Source of the DNA: Thoreauomyces humboldtii
Taxonomy: Eukaryota > Chytridiomycota > Chytridiomycetes > Spizellomycetales > Powellomycetaceae
DNA: 30,069 bases
Assembly: GCA_027596035.1 (NCBI GenBank)
Contig: JADGJA010000212.1
Location: forward strand, 1-30,069
Direction of reading: 5' to 3'
Shown: in pieces, positions 9,357-20,593 of the stretch
Layout: every line of letters starts with the position of its first letter
Numbering within the stretch: the first letter of the stretch is position 1
Translations under genes and position numbers: made by a program
The notes under the pieces: model-generated
Seen by the model: only the letters and a program-made list of their open reading frames with translations
Told to the model about the DNA's origin: nothing
Database searches by the model: none

Positions 9357-12300
9357 ATGAGACCTCACACCAGACGCAGCGGTGCGTCCACCGCCGCTCT
9401 TGGACTTCCTCCGACTTCTACGGCCTCTCCTGCCCCTAGCGCGACTCCGGCGGCGGCGGTGAAAGCTACATCATGGACAAAACCTGCAAAGCAGGCTCGC
9501 GCCATTGCGATGGCGAACCCCAAACCTGTTCTGACCCAATATACAGCCAAGGATGGAGTGACTTATCACATCAATGGTATGTAAGACTTTCATAGGTTGC
9601 TGGAACCACCCCCTGGTTTCTCCTACGTCGCCACGGCACTTTGACATTTTCGCCCCGCCGGGAATCGGATTTGGACAGCCACAATTCGCGGCATTAATAA
9701 CGTTGCATACCTTTAGACTTTGTCTATCTTGCACCTGACGTTGCAAACGAGCTGTAAGTAGACCTTGTGACCTTGCGTGTGTGCGTCGACGTTCGCCGCG
9801 ATGATCGTGAGCTGGTCATCCGGGAGCATTTTCTGTCACCCCACGAAATTTTACCCAAAACGTCTATCATTGCGTTGCTCATTGGATCTGTTCCTTACCT
9901 TTTCCTAGATATTACGTCGGTCGTGTCTTGGAATTTACAAACGGCAAGCTTCCTGGTCCGGTTCAGACGTTTGTCCGAATCGGCTGGTTCTATCGACCGA
10001 AAGACGTTCTTCCCGGTGCGCGCAAAAAGAACCATGATCCGAGGATGCTCATTGCGAGCATGCATTCGGATATCAACCCGTGAGTAGCATTTTCGGGTGC
10101 TTGCTGGATAAGGGACGCTTGACTGAGACTATGTTTCATTGGGCGTGTTCAGAGTATCGAGCATCCGCGGCAAGTGTACGGTACTTCACGTACATCAGGT
10201 GAAGAACCTGGATGAGTGGAAACTCCAGGATGACCGTTTCTATTATGATCAATGTAAGTCTTGTCTCATCTTCGTCATGATATTTATACCATCGTGTTTC
10301 CATCGAAACAACGTGAATGCAAACCGCATTTCTCATCTTCTCCAACACAGTGTATGACCGATACACCCACCGCGTCTACGACGTCGTCCCCCTCGATCTC
10401 GTCAAGAACCTCCCATCCGAAGTCTCGAAAGCCCTGGACGACTACGAGTTCATCCTCGTGGAAGCGGGCAAAGCCTCCGACTTCACGGAGCGTCGCGTGT
10501 GCAACAGCTGCGATCGATGGTGCAACCCCGACGAGTCGGTCGTCAAGTGCAACCTCTGTCGAGGCGCCTACCATCTCGGTTGCGTCGGACTCCCGTCGAA
10601 ACCGAGGAAAGGATACGCTTGGCAGTGTGCAAAGTGTAACAAGAAGGTCGTGGACGATGCGGAAGAGGAGGAGAAGGCGTTGGAGAAGACGAGTCGAGGG
10701 AAATCGGCGCCAAGCAAGAAACCGTCCATCATGGCGAATTTGAAAGATGAGGATGATGAGATGGATGGTAAGCGGTGGAGTTCTGTACCGCTTCTATTCG
10801 AAGTTCTCACATTGTGTCTCAGTACCGATGGAGGTTGTTCCCCCAATTGCCGTTCGAAAACAAGGTGATGCACCTACATGGCCGTACCGTTACTTTGGCG
10901 AATACGCAAAATATCGCGAGACACTATGTAAGTTGCACCGTAGAACGTCGGGCCTCGGGCTCGGGATCGGACGGTCTCTAAACTTGAGTTGCTGTAGCTG
11001 AGGAAGGTCCCGACTTGGGTCACCCAAGAGCCGCAAGCAGGTTCGTACAAAACGCTTTCACCTCACCGCCGCACTTCTCTGGTACTCATTGCTTCGACTT
11101 TCAGGATCGGAAAGCAGTTCCAAGCAGATCTTCCGGAATGTGTACCCTATCGAAAGGAGTCCAGGAAGGATGCCATGCAGTAAGCCCTTGCTTCTCTTGT
11201 CAAGAAAAAGATTGTTACTGATCCCCTTTGAAGAATTGATCCACCCTCCAATAATGTCTCGGGATCCCTACAGTCGTCTAGGCCAAGTATTGGCACGGAT
11301 CACCAGGTCCTCATTCCCGACGTAGAAACATCTACGCCAAGACTCGAAGCGCCCCGCAAGGTGTCTCCGCGCATTGGTGACTCGTTCCAAGCTATCATCC
11401 CGGAAGCGGTCCCCATTCGTCGCGGTTCTGTTTCCATTCCTCATGGTCTTTTTTCGCTCGACGACACGCCACGGTCATCAGTTGACCCTACCGACGATGC
11501 AGTCGCCGGTACGAGCAGCCCACATGGTTCCCGAGATCCCCCACCGCCACCTCAGAAGAGCGCGCAACCAAGACCGCAGAATCGGGCCAGAGGAAGGAAG
11601 AAGGGCAAGGGCGCTGAACCAGAAGGTGGGGAAATTGTCCATATGTTTTGCGAATCGGTCCGCGTGATATTCATCCTTGAGTTCCAGTTGTTGCCATCCC
11701 TCTGGAAACGGTGGAAGTGCAGAGTCGCGGAACTCCCGAAGAGCGTACCTTCCTAAAACCTGAAAGCATGACAGACAAGCAATGTTCGTTCCCAACTGCC
11801 GTCGAGATGTTTTTTCCATGAGGTTGCTCACGCTCTTTGGTTTCAGTGAGCGTCTACATTGCGAAAATTCAGGACGAGGTGCCCACAGGCATCAAATGCT
11901 CCGACTACCTGTACAACCGAGCACTCGCAGAGCTCCACAAAGCTGATTACGATATTGATCGGGCGCTCGCAGTCATGCTCAAGCTAAAAGCAAAGGATCT
12001 TGGCGTTCCAACGTGGAGCGAGGCAGAGACGAAGGCATTCGAAGGCGGAATCATAAAGTACGGCCACGAGCTGAACCTCGTGCACGGGGAAGTACCTACG
12101 AAGTCCATGACCGAGGTAGTAGCCTACTTTTACAAGTGGAAGAAAGGGAGACGCTATGCCCCAGTGTATTCGCAATTCTGCAAGAAATACAGACCTGGGT
12201 ACGTTGGACTGGCGAACCAGGCGTGTGAGTATGGGATCATGCTCTGAGGTGCTGAACGGCCTTCTTTTGTCCTTGCAGTAAACGGTTCAAGGGTCAGAAG

Positions 12301-14873
12301 CACGCCATGGACGGCGCCGCAGATGTGGAAGGCAACCTCAGCGGCGATCTCAGTGCAGACGAGCTGCCTCTCTCCCCTACGAAACACTCTCAGGGACCGA
12401 GTCACGTAGGCCATGGAATGCACAGCTCCCGAGGACCCATCGAATGCGCAAACTGCTTTGTCACGGAATCTCCAAAGTGGAAGTTCAGACAGAAGGAATC
12501 GAAGAAAGAGATACTATGCTTGGCTTGCGGTATTCACTTTCTGAAGTACGGTGCCTCTCGTGCCGTGAGTGAAGCTATGCGAAAAGCCAACAAGGAAAAT
12601 GGTGAGGAATTAGATTGTCCGCAGTCCACGTTTTGCCATGCTGACCGTTTTGCTTGTTGCCTGCAGCACCGAAGAAGGGTGGAAAGCGAAAGCGATCCCT
12701 TGAACGTGTACAGACTAGCTCTGCGAACAACAAAGTCCGCAAGCGCGGACGTAAGGGCGGTCCTACTACCAAAATCCGCACGAGCGAGGTATGTGCGCTT
12801 CGGTTCAGTGGACAGGTCCTTAGTACGGGTGCTCACGAAGAAATCTTTCAAGACGTTCGTCGATGACTATCTGTCGTCCAGTCCGAGTCCTGAAGACATC
12901 CACCCGCGACCCTGCACTGTCTGCTCAGACATATACGAGTATCAGGAGAACAAAATACTAACTTGCAAAAGTTGTCGGTTGCGCGTTCACCGAGGTAGGA
13001 GCTTCTCACGGAACATGGGCTAGATGCTTAAGAAGGCTAACCTTGCAATTGATAGATTGCTACGGCATTCCGGAAACTTGCGCGGACGATGCGTTCTCTT
13101 GTGCGAGATGCTTGAACATCGCTTCACCTGAGTGCTCACTGGTAAGTCACGATGCATTTCCGTCAGTCCAAGTACCCCTGCTGACTTTTGCCCAGCTATA
13201 TAAATGCGTTCTATGCCCACTAGTCAACGCCCCACGAGAAACAGCTTTGAAGCGAACCATCGGCAACAACTGGGTTCACGTCTCGTGCGCCACGTGGATG
13301 CCCGAAGCAAAGTTTGGCTCTCCGCTCACTCTCGAACCGGTCGAATGCATAGGGTTGATTGAGAAAAAACGGTGGAGGCAGACATGCACCATCTGCAAGC
13401 AGTCTACAGGTGCCTGCGTTACATGTTCAGAGCGCAACTGTCCAGTGGCGTTCCATGTTTCCTGTGCTCAACACGCCGGGTGGGAGCTGGCGATCGAGAC
13501 GGTTAGGGGCAAAGGAAGTTCGAATGATCTTCAGGCTGTGGCGTTTTGCGGGAAACACAATCACAGGGCATCGGCCGATAGACAGGTGAGAAGCCGAGAA
13601 CCCCACGTGAAATCAAGCTGCGCTCATCGTCTAACTTTATGGTGTTCAGTTGACCGGGGAAGCCTTGCAGGCTCTTGGAACCTCCATCGCAGAAAGCTCG
13701 CTGCATCAGCCGACGAGGTTATCAGTTCCAACGTTCGTCGCCGATAATCACGTCGATCTTATCGACAGCAAAATCAGCCGGCCCCGGCTTCTGCGCGAGT
13801 ACATTGTCGGTCACAAAGCGAAAAGCAAGCATCTTGCAACTGGCGGTCAGATGCGTGCATTTTCGATGGCTTTGCAAAGGACTTGCGCTTGTCATGTATG
13901 CGCAGACCCAGCGGTCTCGACGCCCTCTCACCAACGGCAACATCATCGGCAGGAGCCTGCAGTTCAACCTCCGCCGCAAAAGCACCAAGTCATCACTCTT
14001 TCACTCGGCGGTAGAAAGATCTCCAACAGCGCATCCACGGCAGCGAAGTCTCTCGCTGCGACAGCTTTGCAACCGAAGACGCAACCTTCTCAACCGCCCG
14101 TTGTCAGCCGAACTTGCGTCGATTGCAACATCGCCATCTCCCCGGCGTGGTGGAACAAGGCTGAGCTCCTTACGCAGCTCGGACCGCTTCCGGCAGAGGA
14201 GGTAGTTCCTGTTTGCCCTCTATCACCTCCCGTCGTGGCGCCCAAGCCTCTTTCTCCTGCCCCGAACCCACTCGAGAGGCCCTTGAGTGCTGTACAGCTC
14301 GCGGGCGTACCCGATCAAAACTCGAACGCTTCCCTGATTACACATCTGTCGGATTCTTCGACGAGCTCCGACCCCCACGACGAGGAGTCTCTCGGACGGG
14401 GAATGCGCAAACGGCGGAAATCAACCATCAAAGCCGAGTCAGAGGAGACGGATGCCATCATGCACACCCGGAAGCGTCCCTCCCCTCCCCCTGTACCCGC
14501 GACAACCTTGGAACCGTTAGCGATCGCAACGGATCCCTCAACCACTACCGGTGACCCGGCTGCGCCCCGTTACGGAACCTCTCCTTCCATCAAAGTGACC
14601 CCAACAGCACCGCGCACCATCATCAAACTCAAGCTCCGACCGGCTTCTGCAACATCATCCACCACTGCGATTCCCACCGTCGCTGCAGCAGCTAACCCAC
14701 CAAAGACACCGGCGAAATCGACCAGTGATCTGAAGCGCAAGAGAGACTCAGTCGAGGCAGGCTCTGCTGAGGTTCCTGACACACAAGTCGAGGGGTTGGA
14801 GAGCGTGTGGTTATGTCATGGATGCATGTGGAAGCTGAAGGATAGGGCTGCGGCCGTGGCTGGCAAGGGATGA
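9357..14873 (+). CDS. SNT2: Snt2-like BAH/PHD/ELM2-SANT chromatin reader, 16 exons
   Basis: Model: join of 9357-9576, 9717-9753, 9909-10079, 10153-10253, 10351-10767, 10823-10927, 10998-11040, 11105-11179, 11234-11625, 11847-12198, 12279-12601, 12667-12788, 12841-12994, 13056-13141, 13196-13585 and 13650-14873; 1403 residues. Every junction is GT-AG and preserves frame. Domains in order: BAH (about 62-215), PHD1 (C227-C272, CNSC...CAKC), ELM2-like segment with RIGKQFQADLPECVPY, SANT (about 575-620), GATA-like finger (C694, C697, C718, C721), basic segment, PHD2 (from C811), and extended PHD (about 870-985, CVLCP...CATWMPE...CAQHAGW). The disordered C-terminus carries CVDC..ISPAWW (C1152, C1155) and LCHGC (C1385, C1388). 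This is the Snt2 architecture; in yeast and fission yeast such proteins sit in histone deacetylase or demethylase complexes that read histone H3. The shortest intron (12789-12840, 52 bp) is the least certain. Confidence 0.9.
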
Positions 14874-15646
14874 AGTGGACGGAGAACTTACTTTTCACCT
14901 GATTGGGCTGAAGGATGCTCATGAGATTTTCCCTATGCCAACTCGACACCGCTTCTGCCGAGGTAGTGCGCATCTCCGAGTTCACCTGCCTCCTTCTACC
15001 TGCTACAGCTCGAGGAGCAAGATATCCAGGTTTTCTACGGTTGAAGTAACACGTTCGATCATATGTAAGAGCAGGTGGACTTGACAAAGACTTTCCTTAT
15101 GCACTTCCGAATGGGTTTTACCTACGTGCTTCGGCAGCCTGTAAACCATTTCGGTAGCGATGTGAAGGGCACTGAGATGTTTCCTTACGTTGGTAAGGCC
15201 AGCGCACAGCCTGTCAGAGAAATCAAGGATGCACCTCTCAGATCGCGCGTCTCCCTCCTCGGATTTGCATCCCCCTCGGCAGATCTTGCGTCTTTCCCAC
15301 TGATGGCCATCATTGCGCAGGTTCTGATGTGAGTGGGTCATCAGTTATAAGGTCTCGTTGTATATGACAGTGAGTGCCGAAAAAAAAGGCAGTACAAAGC
15401 ACAGTGTCAATTTCTTTGGGAGCGTGTCAGTCAGCGTTGACATCGGAGCGAGGATGAGAGGGCATCTGAACCCCTTCATGCCGATGATGCGTTCATAACA
15501 AATATGTTTCCCCTGCGATGTTCCACCCTCCGTAATGGGAAGAAAGACTTCGAACAGAGCTGGAGTCACCTTTCCAAGTTTTGCCATGCGGTGGCATCCG
15601 CGGCTGTATGGGGTTTTCTAAAAGTATCAGGGTCTCGGCGCGACGT
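14874..15646. other. Intergenic region between convergent SNT2-like and ABC genes
   Basis: No confident gene. Both flanking genes end here. One tentative minus-strand frame (15003-15341) is listed separately. Confidence 0.5.
15003..15341 (-). CDS. Possible small helical protein (uncertain)
   Basis: An ATG-started frame of 112 residues on the minus strand, in the gap between the two convergent genes. The C-terminal half (QVHLLLHMIERVTSTVENLD) has a heptad-like hydrophobic spacing, as in small coiled-coil subunits. The N-terminal half is less protein-like. A perfect donor (GTAAGG) after ...GLTN and an acceptor at TTTACAG could splice out 50 bp, giving a different reading. No family is recognised. 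It could be chance. Confidence 0.2.
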   Translation of the reverse strand: MTHSHQNLRNDGHQWERRKICRGGCKSEEGDARSERCILDFSDRLCAGLTNVRKHLSALHIATEMVYRLPKHVGKTHSEVHKESLCQVHLLLHMIERVTSTVENLDILLLEL

Positions 15647-18600
15647 CTACCGTCCTATGCATGCCTTCCTCGCAAGCTTCCGGATAGCATCTGCATTCTC
15701 CCGTCCCGCGGATTCGACCATCCCTGCAAAAATGGACCCCTTTCTTTCTACCAGCTCCCATACCGCGCCTTCCTCCAAAACCCGTCCCTCGCCCATGACA
15801 ATCACTCGCTGCATGCCGGCGATGGTACTCAGCCTATGGGCGATGCAGACCACAGTGGCATGCTCGAACCTCTCCCTCACGAGCGTACCGATCCGGTCAT
15901 CGGCGAATGTATCGACACTCGCCGTAGACTCATCCAGCACCAAGATGCGTATGTGAGGAGCCCGGAGGATGGCCTTTGCCATGAAGAGGAGTTGACGTTG
16001 ACCCGACGAGAGAGAGGTTGATGAAGACACCTCGTGGTCGAGTTTCCCGGGAAGATTCCTGACGTGGTCCTTCAGGCCCGCGAGATCTAGAGCTTCCCAT
16101 ATGGAGGATTCCAGGTAAGACCCGTGGCGGTCCAGGTTGAAACGGAGGGTTCCCGACGACAGCACGGGGTCCTGTGGGACGATCATAAGGCGAGATCGTA
16201 GGGTGTAGAGGTCAATATCGGCGATGTCGACTCCGTCGATAAGGATAGATCCGTTTTTGGGTGTTAGGAGACGAAAGAGAGCCGAGCAGAGAGTGGATTT
16301 GCCAGAACCGGTTCGACCGCAGATGGCTATGTGTTGGCCTGCTGGGATCGAGAGAGAGATGTTGTGGACGACGGGCGAAGCTGCATCGTACGCAAGGGTA
16401 AGGTTGGAGATGGCGATTGCGCCTCGGGACGGCCATTCGGCTGGTACGCTGACGGTTCCGCGGGCTTGTTCAGAAGGCAGATGTCTATAATAATCAAGAC
16501 GCTCAACGGCATTAAAATTAACTTCAATCCGGCCTGCGAGAACATGGCGTGAGTGGGTTGAAACGACTTGAAAAGCAGGCTGCTCTTGATACACTCACTT
16601 AGATGGTCCATGGTGTTGCTAATGTTTGCCGAGATTGAAATGGCAGACACGAGCATGAGGCCTGAGACGGCGTCTGAGAGGAGACCAGCGCCAGCGAGGG
16701 TCAACACGACCAGTACGACCAAAGACGATAGTACGGCGATCCGTGAGTAGAACCACCACCTCGCGCTCCAGGTCAAAAGCAGGGCCTGGCGAAAGAAAGA
16801 AATGGTGAGTGAATCATTTCACGGGCCATTGCCGAAAATTACAGGGGACCCTACCGTGTGGGAAAGATCCGTCAAGTCCTCCTGGCGATCCACGAATGCA
16901 TCCACCCAGCCATACATCCGAATGGTGGCAACTCCATCAAAGGACTCGCTCAGATGTGCGGAAAGGGGACTCTGAAGCACGCTCTGCAATCTGCTCAGCT
17001 CTCGATACGAGGGCTGAAAGAATCGGAACAGATACACGGCGGGAAGGGCAAGGATGACCAGAAGGAGCAGCATGTAGGGAGACCCGACCGTCAGAACAGT
17101 GACGCTGGAAAGCAGCGAGATGAAGCAGGAAAAAGTGCTGTCCAGAAGAGGGAAGATTACTGTGTCCAGGTTCGAGACGTCTGACGAAAAACGATTCAGT
17201 ATACGACCAACCGGTTGATGATCGAACCTTCGAAAGTTGAAAATAGGGCATGGCGTTAGCGGCGAAGCTCCCGACACGGTGCGGCCACATGAGGATTAAA
17301 ACCAACTCTTACCATTGCACAGGAGCCGACAAGATGCCCTTAAGTGCGTTCCAGTGATACGCCTTGCTGGCGCGGAAGCACATGTACATGCAGCTCCATC
17401 CGGTGATGAAGGCCATGATGGTTCTGGCTATCCCAATGCAATAGAAAAGGGTGAAGTAATGCCTGTCGGTCCACTTTAGGTAATCGTCAGCCCACCAGAC
17501 AAGCGAAAGCTGGAGAGTGGCGTCGGCAAGAACACCGAGGGGAAGAAGGAAGAAAGGGATGGCACTGACAGCGTAGCCTGCCGTGGAGAAATAGGACCTA
17601 TAGATTGACAGCTTGACCGATCCAATGCGCCGGTCTTCGGCGACCACCTGGGACGTTTCAAATGTCGCGAGGGCATCTCGTGTCTCCTTTTCGAGAGAGC
17701 TTGTGACGCCGTCGGAGATGCAGGGTGAGACGGACGATGGCAGAGCCTCTTCCACGAAAAGCCCATCGTTTGGCTCAGAGAAGTGAGCGACCATGTCTGC
17801 GAACATGCCTCCGGCCTCTCTCAGCTGTTTGGCGGTTCCCCTCTCCACGACGTGTCCCTTGTCGAAGACCAGTACAAGGTCCGCTTTGCTGGCGACTCTC
17901 AAATCATGCGTGGCAAGCACAACAGTCGTGCTCTTCAGCCTGCGCAGGATCGTCCCTTCCAACACTGTTTTTCCAACCAGAGGGTCGAGAGAGGAAAGGG
18001 GATCGTCTAGAACAATCACGTCCGGGTTGCATGCGATGGCGCGGGCAAGGGCCACACGCGCCTTTTGACCTCCGCTCAACGAGACTCCCCGTTCTCCGAT
18101 GCGGGTGGCGAGGCCTTCCGGAAGGAAGGATATGTCTCGATCTAGACATGTGGCTTTCACAGCTTCCCTGACAGATGCGGTGCTCGCGTTGCCTGCAAAT
18201 CCGCGGATGTTGCTTTCAATGGTCCCGCTCATGATGAAGGGTAAGGCAGGGCAGTACGCGATGGAGCCATTGACGACGGAGGTGCCCGAGGTAAGCGAAA
18301 TGGATCCGACAAGTGCGGAGAGAAAGGTCGATTTGCCTGAACCCACGGGACCGACAACGATGACGAGGCTTCCTCTTGGTACAACCAGCGATATGTCCGC
18401 TAGCTTGAACGGGCCCGGAGGCTTCTTTTCACCATCGTCCTTAACATCGTCTGTGGGCAGGACAGTCTCGAAAGCGAAAGCAGCTCGGTGCATGAGGATG
18501 GCGTCGGCGGCATTGCTCTCGATCGAGATGCGAGTGGTGGTGATGCGCTGGGGATCATCTTCGTCCCTTGTCAAGAACTTCGAGATCCGGCGAACTGAAG

Positions 18601-19759
18601 GGATGGAGCTGGAGATGGTGGTGATAACATACGTCAAGCTCCCACTGGGGCCCTGCAAGGCGTCAAGGAATCCCAGAATTGTGAATGCCGACGTTGCCGT
18701 GACCGTACCACCGAGAAGATGGAAAGAGGCGATCGCGATGCTGGGCATGGCGTCCATCTGTACGATGAGGAAGACCAGGATGATGCTCTCCCATCTGAGG
18801 AGCCTGACAAGGGCCCGAAGCTGCTCGGAGCGGATGACGTCGACAGCCTTTCCCAAAATGCGTTCGGCAGCCTCCAGCTTTAGGGTGCGCATGCCTTGCA
18901 AGAGCTCGCGAAGAAGGGAGATGCGCTTGTCCATGAGCGTCATGTAGGTATCTTGCGCCTTGACCTCGTACGGCGACAGGAAGGTGATCAGCAGACCCAT
19001 GAGCACGTAGACCACGGCTGTGACGAGGGTGGAGACGCCGAGTGAATTCGCAAGGAAATAGATGGCCAAGCACACCTGAGCGAGGGCAGTAACCCCGGTG
19101 ATGACGGTGTCGGGTAGCGTGCTGATCCTTCCGGCGTCCGTGTCGGCAAAACTGTTTATCGCTCCAGGAGACGTGGAGACGCGCGCTGCCAAGGACAAAC
19201 GGAAAGTCTTCCTGTAAATGGCACCGACGACGACAGACCGCAGCCGAATCTGAGCATCCAGCATCAGGCAAGAGCGAGAGTAATGCGCAACGATCGAGAG
19301 GAGGGCCATGGCAAAGTACACGAGTGCGTAGTGGTACGCGGTCGGAAAGAAGAGGCTAGAGTGGTCTGCCTTGGGATCGAGGATAGCAATGACCTGACCT
19401 ATCAGCAAAGGCATGGCAATAGCGACTAGCACCTTGACACTCTGGCAGAACAGCGCAAGAAGGACCGTGAGCACGAAAGGGCTGGCGCATGACCAGGCGA
19501 AACTGGGGCCTTTTGCGGCAGTCGCTCCGCCAAGGACATGTTCTCGCCGAGCACGCCAGAAAGGAGCAAGCAGGTTGCCAACGGTACGAGCCCTGGAAGA
19601 ATCGTTGAGTTGCGGGAGGTCATCCTCTGTGAGTGGCGACTGTTCTCCTTTCTTGAGCAGTGGATAGATCCAGGAGAAGGTGACGGCGGAGAGGAGCGTA
19701 CGCTGAACCTGCGATGGCGCTGCTCTTATAGGGGGATGGGTGGCCTCTGTTGTCGACAT
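15647..19759 (-). CDS. ABCC (MRP)-type full ABC transporter, four exons
   Basis: Model: complement join of 15647-16533, 16599-16785, 16855-17227 and 17313-19759; 1297 residues; introns of 65, 69 and 85 bp. Layout is TMD1-NBD1-TMD2-NBD2 with no extra N-terminal TMD0. It should export organic anions, conjugates or drugs using ATP, at the plasma membrane or vacuole. NBD1: Walker A GPVGSGKST (470-478), signature LSGGQ (561-565), Walker B VIVLDDP (D585). Asp586 replaces the catalytic Glu, as is usual in MRPs. NBD2: Walker A GRTGSGKST (from about 1075), signature LSSGQ (1177-1181), Walker B ILVLDEST (D1203, E1204), so this is the hydrolytic site. The TMD2 segment ...FDHQPVGRILNRFSSD is typical of family C. 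The ATG at 19759 precedes STTEATHPPIRAAPSQ. Substrate cannot be inferred; the monooxygenase 2.5 kb away is not clearly linked. Confidence 0.93.
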
Positions 19760-20593
19760 TGCGGGTGCTGGGTAACGTGGTAGCGTTGCTGATTGATGCG
19801 ACCACTGGACCTGTACGAGGAGTTCATATCTGCAGATTGCCGTGGTGCAGAACGCAAGGAGGAGCAGCAGAGGAGCAGAGGAGGTGCTTGGGCACAGGAA
19901 GCTCAACCACAATTGCGAGAGTCCATCTTGGGACCGCGCTCAAAACACCCTAACCTTCGACCGACCGTGACTTCTGATTCATCCCAAGAATCCACGTTGT
20001 TACATGTCTGTGTGTGTTTCATGGTTTCTTCATCCCATGTTCGTCGCGGCGTGAACTTTTCAGTATTACAGCTTCGCGTTGTGTGGCATGCGCGGGGCCA
20101 TCATGATAAACCTGCTACTTTCCCATCAAGGGCAGCAACAGCCGGTCTCTTTCATCACTGCGAGCAGAAGCAGGGTTCCATCAATTGACTGGTAACAAAT
20201 ATTTGTATCAATACCTGATAGAGATTTTCAATTGTATATTCGCCTGTGCTGCCGTTGACGGCGAAAAGCCCGTAGGGTTGCCAGCCTTTATCTTTCCACA
20301 CCGTCTCAGCCCTTGAAACAGCTCTTTCGAGAACACAACGCTCGCCAGTACAAGAGCTTGGGTTGGAAGGTGGTGGTCAACGCGAAGAAGCGAAGTTTCG
20401 TATCCTCGCCGGATAGCACGGAGGAGGAGATGGTAGGAAGTCGCAAGCTTCTTTACTGCGCTGCGCAGCTGGGTTTATGTTGGAATCTGAGGTACGGCGA
20501 CGACGGTGAAACAATCCTTGATATTTGACGATCCGTGATGATCCTTTTTGCGGCGATACACGAACATCTATAGTTTTCAGCGAAACTTCTTAG
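19760..20593. other. Divergent upstream region
   Basis: This is the promoter region of the ABC transporter (-) and of the unidentified gene (+). It holds a perfect 12-bp palindrome, ACAAATATTTGT, at 20195-20206. Open frames are short and show no pattern. Confidence 0.5.

Noticed and set aside
20313..20528. 71-codon + strand frame before the unidentified gene
   Set aside because: It is short, has no splice partner, and ends before the candidate gene start. Likely leader or intergenic sequence.
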